Assembly (NCBI RefSeq): GCF_016446475.1
Contig: NZ_JAEHFP010000002.1
Coordinates: 62,001-126,000 of the forward strand
Reading direction: 5' to 3'
Length of the DNA stretch: 64,000 nucleotides
Source of the DNA: Paracoccus binzhouensis
Lineage (GTDB): Bacteria; Pseudomonadota; Alphaproteobacteria; Rhodobacterales; Rhodobacteraceae
The notes beneath the pieces are model-generated. The model saw only the letters and a list, made by a program, of their open reading frames with translations, had not been told where the DNA came from and did not search any database. Each line of letters opens with the position of its first letter. Position 1 is the first letter of the stretch. Shown here in pieces: positions 14,633 through 22,866 of the stretch. A program made the translations under genes and the position numbers.

Positions 14633-16921
14633 TCACGAGGCCTCCTCCGTCTGATAGACCCAGACCAGAGGGTTCTCGACCGGCAGCGCCGCGCCGCTCT
14701 GCGGGCATTTGTAGGTGCTGGGAAGGACTGGGATCCGGACGGGCACGACCTCGCCGGTGTCGGGGTCCGCCGTCTCTTCTCCGGTCGGGAACGTCATGCC
14801 CTCGACGCAGAGATAGCCGAACTTCGAGCGCGAGGTTGGCAGACCGAACGGCGCGCCATCGCGAACGAACTTGATGAAACCCTTTGTGGCCAGCACGCTG
14901 ATCCGTTCGCGGATCGTGTCCTTGCCGCCGAGCCCGGCCTGGTTCTCGAAGCTCTCGGCGAACTGCAGCGCGGTATAGAGCCGGCCGGCTTCGGCCTCAT
15001 CGAAGAGCAGCTGAAGGATCACGTCGTGTTTGCGCGCGCGCTCGGCGTCGAGCTTCTCGCCGAACTCGCGACGCACGAGCCTTGTCTCCGAGCGGTCGAT
15101 CGCGATCCAGCGTCCGTCCGCCTTGTCGACGATCATCGGCTCGATGCCGGGGCCGTTGCGCAGTTCGAAATGCAGCATCCGCTCCGGTCGGTCCTCGTCG
15201 GGCCGGTGCATGATCACGCCGGAGGTGTAGAAGCTCCGGAGGCTGCCCGCGCCCGAGAGCGCCATGAACGGGTCCTCGACGAGCTGCTTCTTGGTGATCT
15301 TGCGGGTGTGATGGCAGAGGATCAGGCCGGCATCCGGGGCTACGGCGTCCCGCAGCGCTTCGACCCGCTCCTGCAGGAAGAAGAGCATTGCGGTGTTGTC
15401 GTTCTCCCCGCCGCCGTCCGGGCCGCCATCGAAGAGATTGCGGATCGGGTCGATGCAGAGGATGTCGGGCGCGCCATGGCCGTAGTGGGCGCGAACGGCG
15501 GCGATGGTCAGGCCCACGCCGCCGGCGTCGAGCAGCATGCGGACCTTCGGCGTAGCGACGAGATTATCGCGCGCCGCGGCCAGGAGCGCCGGCTCGATCC
15601 GGATGGCCTGGAGGCGCTCCCGGAGGTAATGGTACTGGATCTCCGCCTGCAGATAGAAGATCCGCAAGGGCCGACTCGGCGCAAAGCCGAGGAAGGGCAC
15701 GCCCGCCGCCATGTGGACAAGCAGACTGATCAGGAAGTCGCTCTTGCCGACCTTGGGCGCGCCGCCGAGCACCAGCATCCCGCCGGGCGTCAGCAATCGC
15801 GGCGCGATGATGTCGTCGGGCATCGGGCTCACGTCGTCGAGCAGCGCGCCGAGCGTGAAGAGCGGCAGCGCGGACATCGGCGGCACGGCGATCCGTTCGA
15901 GGGCCGGCCCATGGCGCTCTTCATGCAGCCGCCAGAGGCGCTGTGCTTCCGAGGCGAGACGTTCGAGCGGCCAGCTGGGACGGAGCTGGGCGGCGTTGTA
16001 CTGGCAGATCGCCTCCCACGCGTCGTCGCGGCTCATGCGGCCCTCGTGCGCCATGCGGACGTAGTGGCCGATCGCGGCGCTCGCCCCCTGGAAGCGGGTC
16101 CAATCGTCCGATCCGCCTTCGCGGACCGGCGTCGTCAGGACATCGGTGATCGACGGTTTGTCCGTAGAGGGGCCTGGCTCGGATCCGACCCCGGCAAGCG
16201 GCGGCATGTCGGCGACGAGTTCGGCGAAGTCGCGCAGATGGACCTCGACCCGCGGGCTATGGCGGCGGATGTTGACCAGCCGCTTGAACCCGCCCTTGTG
16301 ATAGACGGAGCCGGCCAGACGGATCGGCTGGTGGGCCGATCGGAAATGCGTGTCGCCGCCGACCTTGACCGCAATGTCGCCGCGCAGCCGACAGAGAAGC
16401 GCGATGTCCTCGCCCTCGGCCGGTTCACTCAAGCGCCACCAGACATGCAGCTTGTCGAGACCGTCCGGCGTCCGGCCGCCGCTTTCGACGAGCAGTGTCG
16501 GCTCGCCGAGATGCCGGATGAGGTGGTCGAGCTTGGCGGCGATGTCACCCGCGTCGAGGTCGACCAGGACCGTCTGCATCTGCTGGACATCGGCGGCCTT
16601 GGCCTTGCCGGTCTCGGCGACCGTTCCCGGCACCACATAGAAGGCCGCCCCTTCGCGTGCTGCCCAACCGGCGAAGGAAACCGCCTTCTCCAGCAAACTG
16701 TCGTCGATCTCGATCCAGGCGTTGTGGGGTCGGCCGTCAATGCCCTGGCCCTTGTCAACGAACCCGCGCAGCGGCACCCAGCCCTCGCAGTAACGGAAGA
16801 CGACATCGAGAAAGACGGCGATCTGCTCTGGATCCGGCTCGATGTCGAACGGATCGGCCTGCGGCGCGGCGTCGTTGAAGTCGCGCCAGGCATCGAGGGA
16901 GACGACCTTGTTCTCGCTCAT
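14633..16921 (-). CDS. Phage primase-helicase (AEP-like primase plus RepA-type helicase)
   Basis: This 762-residue protein starts at ATG 16921, overlapping the upstream nuclease stop (ATGA). The N-terminal 240 residues resemble an archaeo-eukaryotic primase: VLVDLDAGD at 118-126, HVWWRL near 160 and RLAGSVYHKGG near 201-211. Residues 375-600 are a RecA-like hexameric helicase of the RepA/AAA_25 type, with Walker A GGAPKVGKS (386-394) and a Walker B-like ILCIDPIRNLF. The C-terminus is winged-helix-like. It would unwind and prime phage DNA; the adjacent repeat array is a candidate origin. Confidence 0.88.
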   Translation of the reverse strand: MSENKVVSLDAWRDFNDAAPQADPFDIEPDPEQIAVFLDVVFRYCEGWVPLRGFVDKGQGIDGRPHNAWIEIDDSLLEKAVSFAGWAAREGAAFYVVPGTVAETGKAKAADVQQMQTVLVDLDAGDIAAKLDHLIRHLGEPTLLVESGGRTPDGLDKLHVWWRLSEPAEGEDIALLCRLRGDIAVKVGGDTHFRSAHQPIRLAGSVYHKGGFKRLVNIRRHSPRVEVHLRDFAELVADMPPLAGVGSEPGPSTDKPSITDVLTTPVREGGSDDWTRFQGASAAIGHYVRMAHEGRMSRDDAWEAICQYNAAQLRPSWPLERLASEAQRLWRLHEERHGPALERIAVPPMSALPLFTLGALLDDVSPMPDDIIAPRLLTPGGMLVLGGAPKVGKSDFLISLLVHMAAGVPFLGFAPSRPLRIFYLQAEIQYHYLRERLQAIRIEPALLAAARDNLVATPKVRMLLDAGGVGLTIAAVRAHYGHGAPDILCIDPIRNLFDGGPDGGGENDNTAMLFFLQERVEALRDAVAPDAGLILCHHTRKITKKQLVEDPFMALSGAGSLRSFYTSGVIMHRPDEDRPERMLHFELRNGPGIEPMIVDKADGRWIAIDRSETRLVRREFGEKLDAERARKHDVILQLLFDEAEAGRLYTALQFAESFENQAGLGGKDTIRERISVLATKGFIKFVRDGAPFGLPTSRSKFGYLCVEGMTFPTGEETADPDTGEVVPVRIPVLPSTYKCPQSGAALPVENPLVWVYQTEEAS

Positions 16922-17685
16922 GCCGGCAGCCCCCAGCAGCGTTCCGCCCACGGGCACATCCGGCACTCGTGGAAGTCACGGCTCGTAGCGATGCGCGGCA
17001 GCAGATCCCCTGCATCCGTCGCCTGGAGGATCCGCACGGCGCGGTCGCTCATGCGTTGGGCGAGCCCCGCGTCGAACGGCACGAGTTCGTGGTGCAGTTC
17101 GGCGGTGTCCTTGTTGATGGCGGTGAAGAGCGCGGGATTGTCGGAGATGCCGGGGACCTGCGCTTCCATATAGGCTTGGTAGAGGGCGATCTGGGACGCG
17201 TAGACGGGCTTCGCCACGACCACGCCCTTGGCCACGGTCTCGCGCCAGTTCCTGGCGTTCATCGTCTTGCATTCCCAGAGCGCGGGAACGCCGATGCCCA
17301 GCAGCTGGGGTGCGGCGGCGACGATCCCGTCGACATGACCACGGATGCGGCCACCAGCGACCGAGAAGCCGAATTGCTCGCCGTCCGGACGGTTGCCCTT
17401 GCGGGAATAGAGATCGAACCCGGCACCGCGCAGCCAGCGGATGGCAAGATCTTCGAGCGCGTGTCCGATCTCGAAGATCCGCAGAGACTGGCCGGAGAAC
17501 TCCTGGCCCTCATCCTTCGGCGCGCCCGCGAACTCGAATTGCAGAGCGCGCTCACAGCCGTGTCCGAGGCGGGAGCCGCCCAGATAGTCGCGGGCTGGCC
17601 GTGTCACTTGATCGGCGGTGAGCGCCCGATCGACGGTGGCGTTGACCCGGTCGGCAAAGCTGGGACGGCGGTTATAGTCCAGCAT
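16918..17685 (-). CDS. PD-(D/E)XK nuclease with Fe-S cluster (Cas4/AddB-like)
   Basis: This 255-residue protein carries the nuclease core E78, GHVDG (D119) and WECK (E138, K140). C44 in GHGCERA, together with C241, C244 and C250 (C-x2-C-x5-C), is the spacing of the 4Fe-4S cluster in Cas4, AddB and Dna2 nucleases. It probably resects DNA ends for phage recombination with the RecA-like ATPase and helicase encoded nearby. It overlaps both neighbours by a few bases and so belongs to the early operon. Confidence 0.85.
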   Translation of the reverse strand: MLDYNRRPSFADRVNATVDRALTADQVTRPARDYLGGSRLGHGCERALQFEFAGAPKDEGQEFSGQSLRIFEIGHALEDLAIRWLRGAGFDLYSRKGNRPDGEQFGFSVAGGRIRGHVDGIVAAAPQLLGIGVPALWECKTMNARNWRETVAKGVVVAKPVYASQIALYQAYMEAQVPGISDNPALFTAINKDTAELHHELVPFDAGLAQRMSDRAVRILQATDAGDLLPRIATSRDFHECRMCPWAERCWGLPA

Positions 17686-18070
17686 GCTGACCTCCCTCGT
17701 AGCTGCGGTGGGCGAGCCCGTGGCAGGTCGAGCAGAGCCATTCGACCGCGAGCGGCTCGAAATAGTCGTGATGATAGGCTTCGAGTTCGGTCACGCAGCC
17801 GCAGCGCTGACACCAGACCGGCACGATGATCCGGCACGCCTTGACTGCACTCCTGACGATGCCGTGCGCCTTGTTCTTTTCAGCGTGGCGCAGCCGATAC
17901 CGGCGCTGCGCCTCCCGATGCCTTTCGGGATCTCGGAAGTTCTGCGCGTAGGCACGCTGATATTCCCGGCGGCAATCCCGGCACCAAGCCTGTAGACCAT
18001 CGGGGCTCCGGCGCCGCACGCCAAACTCTACCGCCGGCTTCTCTTCACTGCATTTGCTGCACGTTTTCAT
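17672..18070 (-). CDS. Zinc-binding HNH-like phage protein
   Basis: This 132-residue protein begins with a zinc knuckle (CSKCSEEKP, then WCRDCRREY). It ends with a second Cys/His cluster (CQRCGC, then YHHDYFEPLAVEWLCSTCH). The second cluster resembles an HNH-type endonuclease zinc frame with the HH pair, but a complete catalytic motif is not certain. The middle is strongly basic. It overlaps the Fe-S nuclease gene by 14 bases. Confidence 0.7.
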   Translation of the reverse strand: MKTCSKCSEEKPAVEFGVRRRSPDGLQAWCRDCRREYQRAYAQNFRDPERHREAQRRYRLRHAEKNKAHGIVRSAVKACRIIVPVWCQRCGCVTELEAYHHDYFEPLAVEWLCSTCHGLAHRSYEGGQHAGL

Positions 18071-18480
18071 CAGAACGGCACCTCCGCGTCGGCGTCGGCT
18101 GCCATGGCGTGCATGGCGTCCTGGAAGCCGCCGACGGCGACCTCGATGAGCGTGAGCACCTGCGCCTCCGTGAGGTCGGAGAAGCGCGCCTGCCAGCCGA
18201 TCTCCTCCATGATCTCGGCGACCGGCTTCATGGCGGCGCGGATCGCCGCCTTCTCCTGTTCGGTGAGATCAACCATGGCCCAGCGCTCCCGCGCCAAGCG
18301 CGTCCAGAAGCCTTGGCAGGCCATCGAGCAGAACCAGACCGAGGGGCGCGGTTGCTTCGAGCGCACCGGGTCGAACCAGCCAAAGCCACGGGTGGGTCGC
18401 CGGCAGACAGCACAGAGCGTTCCACGCGGATGCCAGAGCCGCCGCCGGTCCTCGGCCGTGGTGGGGGAAACAGATGCCAT
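18070..18480 (-). CDS. DUF6511-like zinc-binding phage protein
   Basis: This 136-residue protein has a treble-clef-like pair (CAVCRRPTRGFGWFDP, then VWFCSMACQGFW) near the N-terminus and a helical, acidic C-terminal half. The pattern matches DUF6511 proteins of alphaproteobacterial prophages, whose function is unknown. It is part of the tightly packed early operon, sharing one base with the downstream gene. Confidence 0.75.
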   Translation of the reverse strand: MASVSPTTAEDRRRLWHPRGTLCAVCRRPTRGFGWFDPVRSKQPRPSVWFCSMACQGFWTRLARERWAMVDLTEQEKAAIRAAMKPVAEIMEEIGWQARFSDLTEAQVLTLIEVAVGGFQDAMHAMAADADAEVPF

Positions 18481-18483
18481 GGC

Positions 18484-20187
18484 TCATGCCGCCCTCCCTA
18501 TGGCTGCTTCGGGCGCGGCATCGGCCGCCCCGAAGACGAGGGAGCGGATGGCGTCGCGGTTGAAGCGAAAGGCCAGCAGCGCCGATGCCTGGTAGCGGGT
18601 GAGCCCGAAGTCCTGCCGGTAATCCGGCGGCAGGAAGGCGAGCTGCCGGTCGGTGGGCGGCTGGTTCAACCAGCGGCGCGTCTTGTGCGCGCTCTCGTCG
18701 CTCTCATGCTCGTTGAGCCAGTCGTCCGCCGCCGCCAGGCAGACAGTGCGCTCGCCCATCGCCAGCAGGTGAGGCCGCTGCTTCTGCAGACCGCCGATGC
18801 CGTACCAACGGCCGTTCAGGAAGAAGACACCGCCCCAGGCATTGAAGCCGTTGGCGATGAGCGCGGCATCGTCGCCGAACAGATCGCACCAGCGGAAACT
18901 CGACCGCTTCAGCAGGTCGATCTCGGACATCACGAAGTCGCCGAGCGGCGCTGCTTCGCCGCCTTCGGGACGCTCCCAGAGGTGCCCACACAGCGGGCAT
19001 TCGATAGTGGCGAGCGGCACGATGGCGCCGCAGTCCGGGCAATCCTTGGTGGGCGCCTCGCCGGAGGGCTCGCGACCGTCCAGGTCGACGTCCTGTTCCA
19101 GCGATCCGTGCATCAGAGTCGAGGTGCCGAAGTCGAGCACGATGCAGTCGGTCTTGATGATGCCGGGATGCTCCTCGGGCGAGACCGTGCGCAGACCGCG
19201 ACCGACCATCTGGATCATGGTCGACTTGTAGGAGCTCGGCCGCAGCAGCACGACGCAGCTCGTCGGCGGGTGATCCCACCCCTCGGTCAGGACGGCGACA
19301 TTGACGACGACCCGCAGCTCTCCGGCGGCGTAGGCGTCGAGGTTCGTCTTGCGGTCTGTATCGGCCATGTCGCCGTGGATCAGCCCGGCGGAGACACCGG
19401 CTGCGTTGAAAGCGGCGGTCACGTTGCGCGCGTGGTCCACGGTCGAGCAGAACACCACCGTCTGGCGCTCGCCCGCCTTTTCCCGCCAGTGGCGGATGAC
19501 GGCGTCCGTGACCGGCGACCGGTTCATGATCGCGTCGACCTCGGCCATGTCGAAATCGTCGGCCGTGCGGCGCACCTTGGTGAGCTGGTCCTGGACGCCG
19601 ACATCGATCACGAAGGTTCGCGGCGGCACGAGATGCCCGGACGCGATGAGCTCCCCGATCCGGATCTGATCGGCGACGTTGGAGAACACCGGGCGCAGAC
19701 CGCGCTTGTCGCCCCGATTGGGTGTCGCCGTGACGCCGTAGACCCGGCACTCGGGATTGCGCTGGAGCGCGGTGTCGATGATGCGGCGATAGCTGTCGGC
19801 GGCCGCGTGGTGCGCCTCGTCGATCACCAGGAGGTCGAGCGCGGGCAGCTGGTCGAGATTGCCCGTACGCGCCAGCGTCGGCACCATGGCAAAGGTGACC
19901 TGGCCGTTCCAGGACTTCTCCTTCGCATCGACGACCGAGGTCGTGATGCGGGGATTCACCCGGCCGAACTTGCTGCGGTTCTGAGCGGTCAGCTCGTCGC
20001 GGTGGGCGAGCACGCAGGCCTTGGCGCCCGTGCTCTTCGGGGTTTCGCCGACCATGCGACCGACGACCCCCGAGAGCATGATCGTCTTGCCGGCTCCGGT
20101 CGGGGCGACGCCGAGGGTGTTTCCGTGTTCGCCGAGCGCGCGGACACTGCGCTCGACGAACTGCTTCTGGCGGGGACGCAGCAGCAT
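18484..20187 (-). CDS. SF2 DNA helicase (DEAH box) with zinc ribbon
   Basis: This 567-residue helicase starts at ATG 20187. Motif I is APTGAGKT (28-35), motif II LLVIDEAHHAA, motif III VTATPNRGD, and motif VI MVGRGLRT. A four-cysteine ribbon (CPDC, then CPLC) follows the helicase core, and the C-terminal 150 residues are unique. The family includes UvsW-like remodelling helicases; here it likely works with the RecA-like ATPase and Fe-S nuclease in recombination-dependent replication. Confidence 0.93.
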   Translation of the reverse strand: MLLRPRQKQFVERSVRALGEHGNTLGVAPTGAGKTIMLSGVVGRMVGETPKSTGAKACVLAHRDELTAQNRSKFGRVNPRITTSVVDAKEKSWNGQVTFAMVPTLARTGNLDQLPALDLLVIDEAHHAAADSYRRIIDTALQRNPECRVYGVTATPNRGDKRGLRPVFSNVADQIRIGELIASGHLVPPRTFVIDVGVQDQLTKVRRTADDFDMAEVDAIMNRSPVTDAVIRHWREKAGERQTVVFCSTVDHARNVTAAFNAAGVSAGLIHGDMADTDRKTNLDAYAAGELRVVVNVAVLTEGWDHPPTSCVVLLRPSSYKSTMIQMVGRGLRTVSPEEHPGIIKTDCIVLDFGTSTLMHGSLEQDVDLDGREPSGEAPTKDCPDCGAIVPLATIECPLCGHLWERPEGGEAAPLGDFVMSEIDLLKRSSFRWCDLFGDDAALIANGFNAWGGVFFLNGRWYGIGGLQKQRPHLLAMGERTVCLAAADDWLNEHESDESAHKTRRWLNQPPTDRQLAFLPPDYRQDFGLTRYQASALLAFRFNRDAIRSLVFGAADAAPEAAIGRAA

Positions 20188-20194
20188 GGCCGCC

Positions 20195-20791
20195 TCACTG
20201 CGCCCAGGACGGGCGCGTGCCCGCCGCCGGTGCTGAAGATTGGGACATGGAGGGCTGGGAAGGCTGAGCCTGCGGCTGCGGTGCCGCACCGGGCACGCCC
20301 ATGAGGGCGGCATAGTCCTTGTGATCCGGCGTCACGGCCGCGCGGATCTCGTTCTTCTCCTCGCCGTTGGTGTCGGTGCCAATGTCGATCCGCGCCACGA
20401 ACTCCAGGCCGTCGAGATCGGCAAAGCCGCTGATGCGACGCGCGGCCTGGGCCTGAGCGGACGTGTCCATGTCCGAAATGCCGCGCGCAGAGTTGAGCAT
20501 GCCGCGGATTAGGCTGCGGCCCATGTTCGCCCAGTCCGGCCCCTTGGGGCTGTAGAGCCCGATCAGGGTGAAGATCTTGCGCCGGGCGTAGGGCCCTTCG
20601 AGAACCGTGAACTCGCCCGAGAGATAGACCGAGCCGGTGGTTCCCCGCGTGGCGTATCCGCCGGTCCAGCCCTGCGCCGGATCGTCGAATCCGCCCGGGC
20701 GGATCGTCAGGCGCACCTTGGCCAGCGTGCCCTTGGGGATGATGTTGCTGTTCTGCTTGGCGTCGTTGAAGTCGTTCCAGGATCCAGACAT
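20195..20791 (-). CDS. Putative phage single-strand DNA-binding protein
   Basis: This 198-residue protein has a beta-rich body (KGTLAKVRLTIRPGGFDD, then GSVYLSGEFTVLEGPYARRK, then FVARIDIGTDTNGEEKNE). Its C-terminal tail is Pro/Gln/Ser-rich and ends in RPSWAQ. A folded body plus disordered tail, next to a RecA-like ATPase gene, fits a single-strand binding or annealing cofactor. The fold assignment is an inference; the gene itself is clear. Confidence 0.68.
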   Translation of the reverse strand: MSGSWNDFNDAKQNSNIIPKGTLAKVRLTIRPGGFDDPAQGWTGGYATRGTTGSVYLSGEFTVLEGPYARRKIFTLIGLYSPKGPDWANMGRSLIRGMLNSARGISDMDTSAQAQAARRISGFADLDGLEFVARIDIGTDTNGEEKNEIRAAVTPDHKDYAALMGVPGAAPQPQAQPSQPSMSQSSAPAAGTRPSWAQ

Positions 20792-20808
20792 GACTGGGGT
20801 CTCCTCGT

Positions 20809-21696
20809 TCAGGCGTCTTCGGAATGGGTGGGTGCGTCGGAGGTCGGCGCGGTCGCGGCCGGGGGCGCGCTGCGATAGGCCAGCCGCTCGGAGGCGGGCT
20901 TCACGGGGCCGCGGATCTTGGCCATCAGCCGGCCGAGATGCGGCTCCTCGATCAGGTCGAGACGGCCGGATCGATCCTTCGCCGGGAAGTTCCAGGGGTT
21001 GATCGTCTGGCAGACGAAGGCACGGTACGGCGCGCCGGACTCGTCCTTGATCTCCGCCATCGTCAGGACTTCATCGACGATGCCCGGCAGCTCGAGGCCG
21101 GTCTTCGAGCCGTCGATCTGCGGCTGGAAGATGCGCCGATTGAAGTCGTCGAGCTTCTCGTCGAGGATCCCGACGAACCAGACGTTCTTCGCCCGCGTGT
21201 GCTGGAGATGCGTGAGCCACGCGATCATCTCGCGGCCGTGCAGGCCATAGGCGCCGCGGACATCGGGCTTGCCGGTCTTCTCCGAGAACGCCTCGGGCTG
21301 CCCCTTGCACCATTGGAAGCAGAGCCGCCCGGCGACGGTGATCGAGTCGATGAAGACCGTGTGATAGCGGTCGAGCGAAGCCGGATCGCCGAAGCGCTCG
21401 CACACCGCCGCGAAGTGGGCCTCGCTGTAGACCTGGTCGTCTCGCAGCGCCGGATTGGGGCCGCCGATGAAGACCGCGAAGTCGCGGCACTCGGCCCATG
21501 TGCGCGGCCGGACGCTGTCGCCGGACCATCCCTCGATGGCGAGGTCGCCCGCCTCCAGGTCGATGAACAATGTAGTGGCGGGGTCGAGCGTCCAGAGAAG
21601 CGAGGTCTTGCCGATCCCGGACTTGCCGAAGATCGTGCCCTTGATGCCGCGCGGCTCGGCGAGCCGCTGATCGGCGGAGATGATCGGGAGGGCCAT
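20809..21696 (-). CDS. RecA-like phage ATPase (Sak4/AAA_24 type)
   Basis: This 295-residue protein has Walker A FGKSGIGKTSLL (23-34), a Walker B-like HTVFIDSIT, and a sensor-like FVGILDEKLDD segment, matching the short RecA-core ATPases annotated as phage nucleotide-binding or Sak4 single-strand annealing proteins. ATG 21696 overlaps the upstream stop (TGATG). It sits in the recombination block with the putative SSB and helicase. Confidence 0.85.
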   Translation of the reverse strand: MALPIISADQRLAEPRGIKGTIFGKSGIGKTSLLWTLDPATTLFIDLEAGDLAIEGWSGDSVRPRTWAECRDFAVFIGGPNPALRDDQVYSEAHFAAVCERFGDPASLDRYHTVFIDSITVAGRLCFQWCKGQPEAFSEKTGKPDVRGAYGLHGREMIAWLTHLQHTRAKNVWFVGILDEKLDDFNRRIFQPQIDGSKTGLELPGIVDEVLTMAEIKDESGAPYRAFVCQTINPWNFPAKDRSGRLDLIEEPHLGRLMAKIRGPVKPASERLAYRSAPPAATAPTSDAPTHSEDA

Positions 21697-21992
21697 CACT
21701 TGCCTCCCTTCGCCGCGATCAGGGCGTCGATCGCGACGTCCGCTCCCAGCGCGCCGGCCTTGCGGGCTTCGTCGTGGAGGGTGCGCACCGCATCGAACTC
21801 GCGGTAGAGCGCCGATGCCTGCTCATTCAGCCCGATGAGGGCGAAGGCCAGGTCGTCGATCGAGGCCGCCACGACCGGCTTGACGGTCTCGTCGCGACGC
21901 TCGCCAAGGGCCGGCACCCGGATGGTCTCGGGCAGCTTGTCCAGCCCGTAATGGTGCTCGCGGAGCACCGCGAGCTTCTTCGTGATGCTCAT
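21696..21992 (-). CDS. Small phage protein of unknown function
   Basis: This 98-residue, mostly helical protein (SITKKLAVLREHHYGLDKLP, then ALIGLNEQASALYREFDAVRTLHDEAR) has no recognised domain. It lies between overlapping early genes, so it is probably cotranslated with the RecA-like ATPase. Confidence 0.75.
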   Translation of the reverse strand: MSITKKLAVLREHHYGLDKLPETIRVPALGERRDETVKPVVAASIDDLAFALIGLNEQASALYREFDAVRTLHDEARKAGALGADVAIDALIAAKGGK

Positions 21993-22477
21993 GACGTCAC
22001 CTCGGTGTTCAGGGAAAGACGGAAGCTGGGCTTGCCGGTGCGGACGGTGCGCGCGTCCTCGAAGGCGGAGCGGATGTGGCTCGGCCAGGCCGCGTACTTG
22101 CGCTCGGGCACCTTGATCGCGACATCGACGTATTCTGTAGGGTCGTCGCCCTCGGCCCGGATGCGTTCGACGAGAGCGGCGAGCTTGTCCTGGTCCCAGT
22201 CGACGCGCTTCGGCAGGTCGGCGATCACGGTGACCGCGCCGTCGTCGAAGCGGATGGTCCCGGTGTCTTTGCCGGCGGCCTGCCGTGCGGCGTGGGCACG
22301 ATCGCCGTACTTCAGCGCGACGGCCCCATCGAGCCAGTCGCAGACGGTCTTGGCGCGGCGCAGAGCGTCGGCGGCCTCGTCCTGCAGGAGGGCGAGCTGC
22401 TCGGCGGACAGAGCGGCGATGTCGCCGACAGACATGCGACGGAGCTCATCGAGGGAGATGCGGTTGGAGATCGTCAT
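21989..22477 (-). CDS. Early phage protein of unknown function
   Basis: This 162-residue protein has an N-terminal helical part (DELRRMSVGDIAALSAEQLALLQDEA) and a C-terminal part with KRVDWDQDKLAALVERIRAEGDDP. I cannot assign a domain. Overlap of 4 bases with the next gene puts it at the head of the early operon. Confidence 0.78.
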   Translation of the reverse strand: MTISNRISLDELRRMSVGDIAALSAEQLALLQDEAADALRRAKTVCDWLDGAVALKYGDRAHAARQAAGKDTGTIRFDDGAVTVIADLPKRVDWDQDKLAALVERIRAEGDDPTEYVDVAIKVPERKYAAWPSHIRSAFEDARTVRTGKPSFRLSLNTEVTS

Positions 22478-22489
22478 GACCGCCCCCCC

Positions 22490-22699
22490 TCACGCCGCAG
22501 GCTTGCTGGGGTGGTCGGCGGTGCTCGCCCGGATCTGCTCGCGCTCGTACTCCTCGACGTCTTCGAGGCGATACACGACGCGACCGCCGAGCTTGACGAA
22601 GCGCGGGCCTTCGCCTGTCCAGCGCCACCGCTCAAGCGTGCGGTGACTGATGTTCCAGCGCGCAGCCAGGTCGATCTGGTTGAGGTGTTTCGTAGCCAT
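22490..22699 (-). CDS. AlpA/MerR-type helix-turn-helix protein
   Basis: This 69-residue protein consists mainly of an excisionase-like winged HTH: LNQIDLAARWNISHRTLERW, then FVKLGGRVVYRLEDVEEYE. Such AlpA-like proteins act as excisionases or early activators. As the first gene of the early minus-strand operon, preceded by GGTAGGA repeats, it may control early transcription or excision by the serine recombinase. Confidence 0.88.
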   Translation of the reverse strand: MATKHLNQIDLAARWNISHRTLERWRWTGEGPRFVKLGGRVVYRLEDVEEYEREQIRASTADHPSKPAA

Positions 22700-22752
22700 T
22701 TGTGTCTCCTTGGGTTCCTGTCGAAAACCTGCGGAGAGGATGGCTGCCGGGC

Positions 22753-22801
22753 GGGTAGGAGCCGGGAAGGAGCCAGGTAGGGCTCAGGGTAGGAATCGGG
22801 G
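22753..22801. promoter_or_regulatory. GGGTAGGA-type repeats upstream of the AlpA-like gene
   Basis: GGGTAGGAGCCGGG (22753-22766) and GGGTAGGAATCGGGG (22787-22801) are imperfect direct repeats, with partial copies (AAGGAGCC, GGTAGGGCTC) between them. They lie 50-100 bases upstream of the early operon start and may bind the phage repressor or the AlpA-like protein. Confidence 0.4.
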
Positions 22802-22817
22802 AAAGCGGCTCAGAAAT

Positions 22818-22846
22818 GAAAAAAGCCGCCCACCGGGCGGCCTTTC
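22818..22846 (-). terminator. Intrinsic terminator after the 22867-25230 operon
   Basis: GCCGCCC / GGGCGGC arms (22825-22841) with a 3-base loop are followed by a run of six T on the minus strand. It ends transcription of the two unknown genes before the early operon. Confidence 0.82.
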
Positions 22847-22866
22847 AGATGAGAGAGTTCAGGTCA

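Noticed and set aside
15026..17173. 715-codon plus-strand open frame opposite the primase-helicase gene
   Set aside because: It is a GC-rich antisense shadow; its composition (Arg/Asp/Gly/His-rich) is not protein-like and the minus strand has Walker motifs.
18109..20304. 731-codon plus-strand open frame opposite the SF2 helicase
   Set aside because: Antisense shadow of a gene with clear helicase motifs.
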